A stretch of DNA of 6,060 bases from an uncultured Synergistales bacterium (GTDB taxonomy: Bacteria; Synergistota; Synergistia; Synergistales; Aminobacteriaceae): contig CALFXN010000628.1 in assembly GCA_937957815.1 (NCBI GenBank), forward strand, positions 1 to 6,060, written 5' to 3'. The stretch's first letter is position 1, and the number at the start of each line of letters is the position of its first letter. Positions 5,053 to 6,060 of the stretch are shown here, in pieces. Position numbers and translations under genes: made by a program. The notes beneath the pieces are model-generated. The model was not told the DNA's origin. It did no database searches and saw only the letters and a program-made list of their open reading frames with translations.

Positions 5053-6060
5053 GTGCGGGCGCTCAAGGGCACGACAAAAACGTTCATGTACTGGTATATC
5101 GTCGGAGTGGGACTGTTTCACATCTATACGGCCCTGTTCGGAAACTATGAGGCGTATCTTCAGCGCGTCATCCATCTGACGCTCGTGTTGCCGATGACCT
5201 TCGTTCTCTTTCCGTTCAAGAGTTCCGACCCGAAGGACAGCGTCCCTTGGTACGACGGGCTCCTTGCGCTTCTCGCCACGTTGCCGGGGCTCTACGCGAT
5301 GTATCACTATTCGGAGATCGCGTCGCGGATTGTCCAAGTCGATTCCGTAACGACATCGCAGCTGATTCTCGGGGCGCTGCTGCTCTTCCTGCTGCTCGAC
5401 GCGACGCGCCGGGTCGTCGGCTGGCCGCTGTCGCTCATCGCCGCGGTCTTCGCAGCATATATGTACTGGGGCCATTACATGCCGGGGCTGCTCAAAGGGC
5501 TGTCGTTTTCCCTGCCCGAGGTCATCGAGCACATCTACCTGACCGACGAGGGGATCTTCTCGATGCCGCTCGGCGTTTCCGCGGCGTACGTCATGGTCTT
5601 TCTCATCTTCGGCGGATTCCTCGAAAAGAGCGGAGCAGGCGCGTTCTTCATGGATATCGCCCAAGCCTTTACGGGGACGGCGGCCGGTGGCCCCGCGAAG
5701 ATCGCGGTCGTGAGCTCCTGTCTGTTCGGCTCGATCTCCGGGTCCGCCGTCGCGAACGTCTACGGAACAGGAAGCTTCACGATCCCGCTCATGAAGAAAA
5801 TCGGTTATCCGCCGTACTTTGCCGGGGCGGTCGAGGCCGTCGCAAGTTCCGGAGGACAGATCATGCCTCCCGTCATGGGGGCTGGAGCGTTCATCATGGC
5901 GTCGTTTCTCGGCGTTCCATACAAGGAGATCATGATCGCGGCGATCTTTCCGGCATTCCTCGACTACGGAGCGATTCTCGTCATGGTCCATGTCGGCGCG
6001 CTGAAGAACGGCCTTCGTGGTCTGAGCCCGGAAGAACTCCCCGACAAAAAGGCGACCGTC
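5053..6060 (+). CDS. Fused TRAP transporter permease (DctQM-like, TAXI-associated), C-terminus cut by window edge
   Basis: N-terminal 336 residues of the inner-membrane permease working with the TAXI binding protein; TRAP systems are ion-gradient-driven secondary transporters. The frame is open with no stop to the end of the window. Seen: early hydrophobic spans at about 13-30, 38-55 and 68-86, then a Leu-rich span followed by DATRRVVGWP, corresponding to the small-subunit (Q-like) part fused ahead of the DctM-like part. The DctM-like hallmark region follows: GGPAKIAVVSSCLFGSISGS, then AVANVYGTGSFTIPLMKKIG and AGAVEAVASSGGQIMPPVMG. Full-length fused members are about 620-700 residues, so about half is present. 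Starts are GTG 5053 (preferred by ribosome-site spacing) or ATG 5047. It follows the binding protein by about 100 bases, separated by a terminator-like hairpin. Family assignment is firm; substrate unknown. Confidence 0.94.
   Translation, partial: MRALKGTTKTFMYWYIVGVGLFHIYTALFGNYEAYLQRVIHLTLVLPMTFVLFPFKSSDPKDSVPWYDGLLALLATLPGLYAMYHYSEIASRIVQVDSVTTSQLILGALLLFLLLDATRRVVGWPLSLIAAVFAAYMYWGHYMPGLLKGLSFSLPEVIEHIYLTDEGIFSMPLGVSAAYVMVFLIFGGFLEKSGAGAFFMDIAQAFTGTAAGGPAKIAVVSSCLFGSISGSAVANVYGTGSFTIPLMKKIGYPPYFAGAVEAVASSGGQIMPPVMGAGAFIMASFLGVPYKEIMIAAIFPAFLDYGAILVMVHVGALKNGLRGLSPEELPDKKATV

Noticed and set aside
4858..5991. Long open frame (377 codons) on the minus strand opposite the TAXI and permease genes
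   Set aside because: It lies antisense to two clearly conserved transporter genes, is extremely rich in Arg, Asp, Glu and His, and has no motif. It is a typical shadow frame of GC-rich coding DNA.
1..6060. Search for a defence system, CRISPR array, prophage, insertion sequence, tRNA or riboswitch
   Set aside because: No spaced direct repeats, transposase, terminal inverted repeats, integrase, tRNA cloverleaf or long structured leader is visible, and intergenic gaps are all under 140 bases.

Overview
The window is GC-rich, densely coding bacterial DNA with seven protein genes, two of them cut by the window edges. The most informative part for lineage is a TAXI-type solute-binding protein followed by a large fused TRAP permease. 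This pairing, together with the high GC and the pattern of purine-rich ribosome sites, would fit an amino-acid-fermenting anaerobe such as a Synergistota member. That placement is an inference from gene content only; no rRNA or marker gene is present to confirm it.

Layout. (1) 1-932, minus: the N-terminal 310 residues of a HI0933/BaiN-like flavoprotein, running off the left edge. (2) 933-1039: a short divergent promoter region. (3) 1040-3418, plus: a three-gene unit. It holds a small calcineurin-like metallophosphoesterase with an eroded metal site, a 339-residue protein of no recognised family, and a solo B3/B4 (PheT-like) domain protein. The second and third genes overlap by 4 bases. (4) 3417-3460: a perfect 19-bp hairpin between converging genes, probably a bidirectional terminator. 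(5) 3468-3839, minus: a single-domain cupin. (6) 3840-3968: two divergent promoters whose -10 hexamers occupy almost the same bases. (7) 3969-6060, plus: the secreted TAXI substrate-binding protein, an intergenic stem-loop with a T-tract, then the first half of the fused TRAP permease, running off the right edge.

How the parts work together. The TAXI protein and the permease form a sodium-coupled (by family precedent) secondary uptake system. The binding protein captures a solute, probably an organic acid or amino-acid-type compound, outside the membrane and delivers it to the permease. The terminator-like hairpin between them would give more binding protein than permease. The cupin shares the control region but has no demonstrated link to transport. 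The three-gene unit has no established pathway; its B3/B4 member hints at tRNA or amino-acid quality control.

No mobile element, CRISPR array, RNA gene or clear defence or biosynthetic island is visible. Every gap between genes is under 140 bases. The window reads mostly as ordinary chromosome. The points most worth following are the metallophosphoesterase that has lost both histidines of one metal site, the unrecognised gene coupled to it, and the overlapping divergent promoters.
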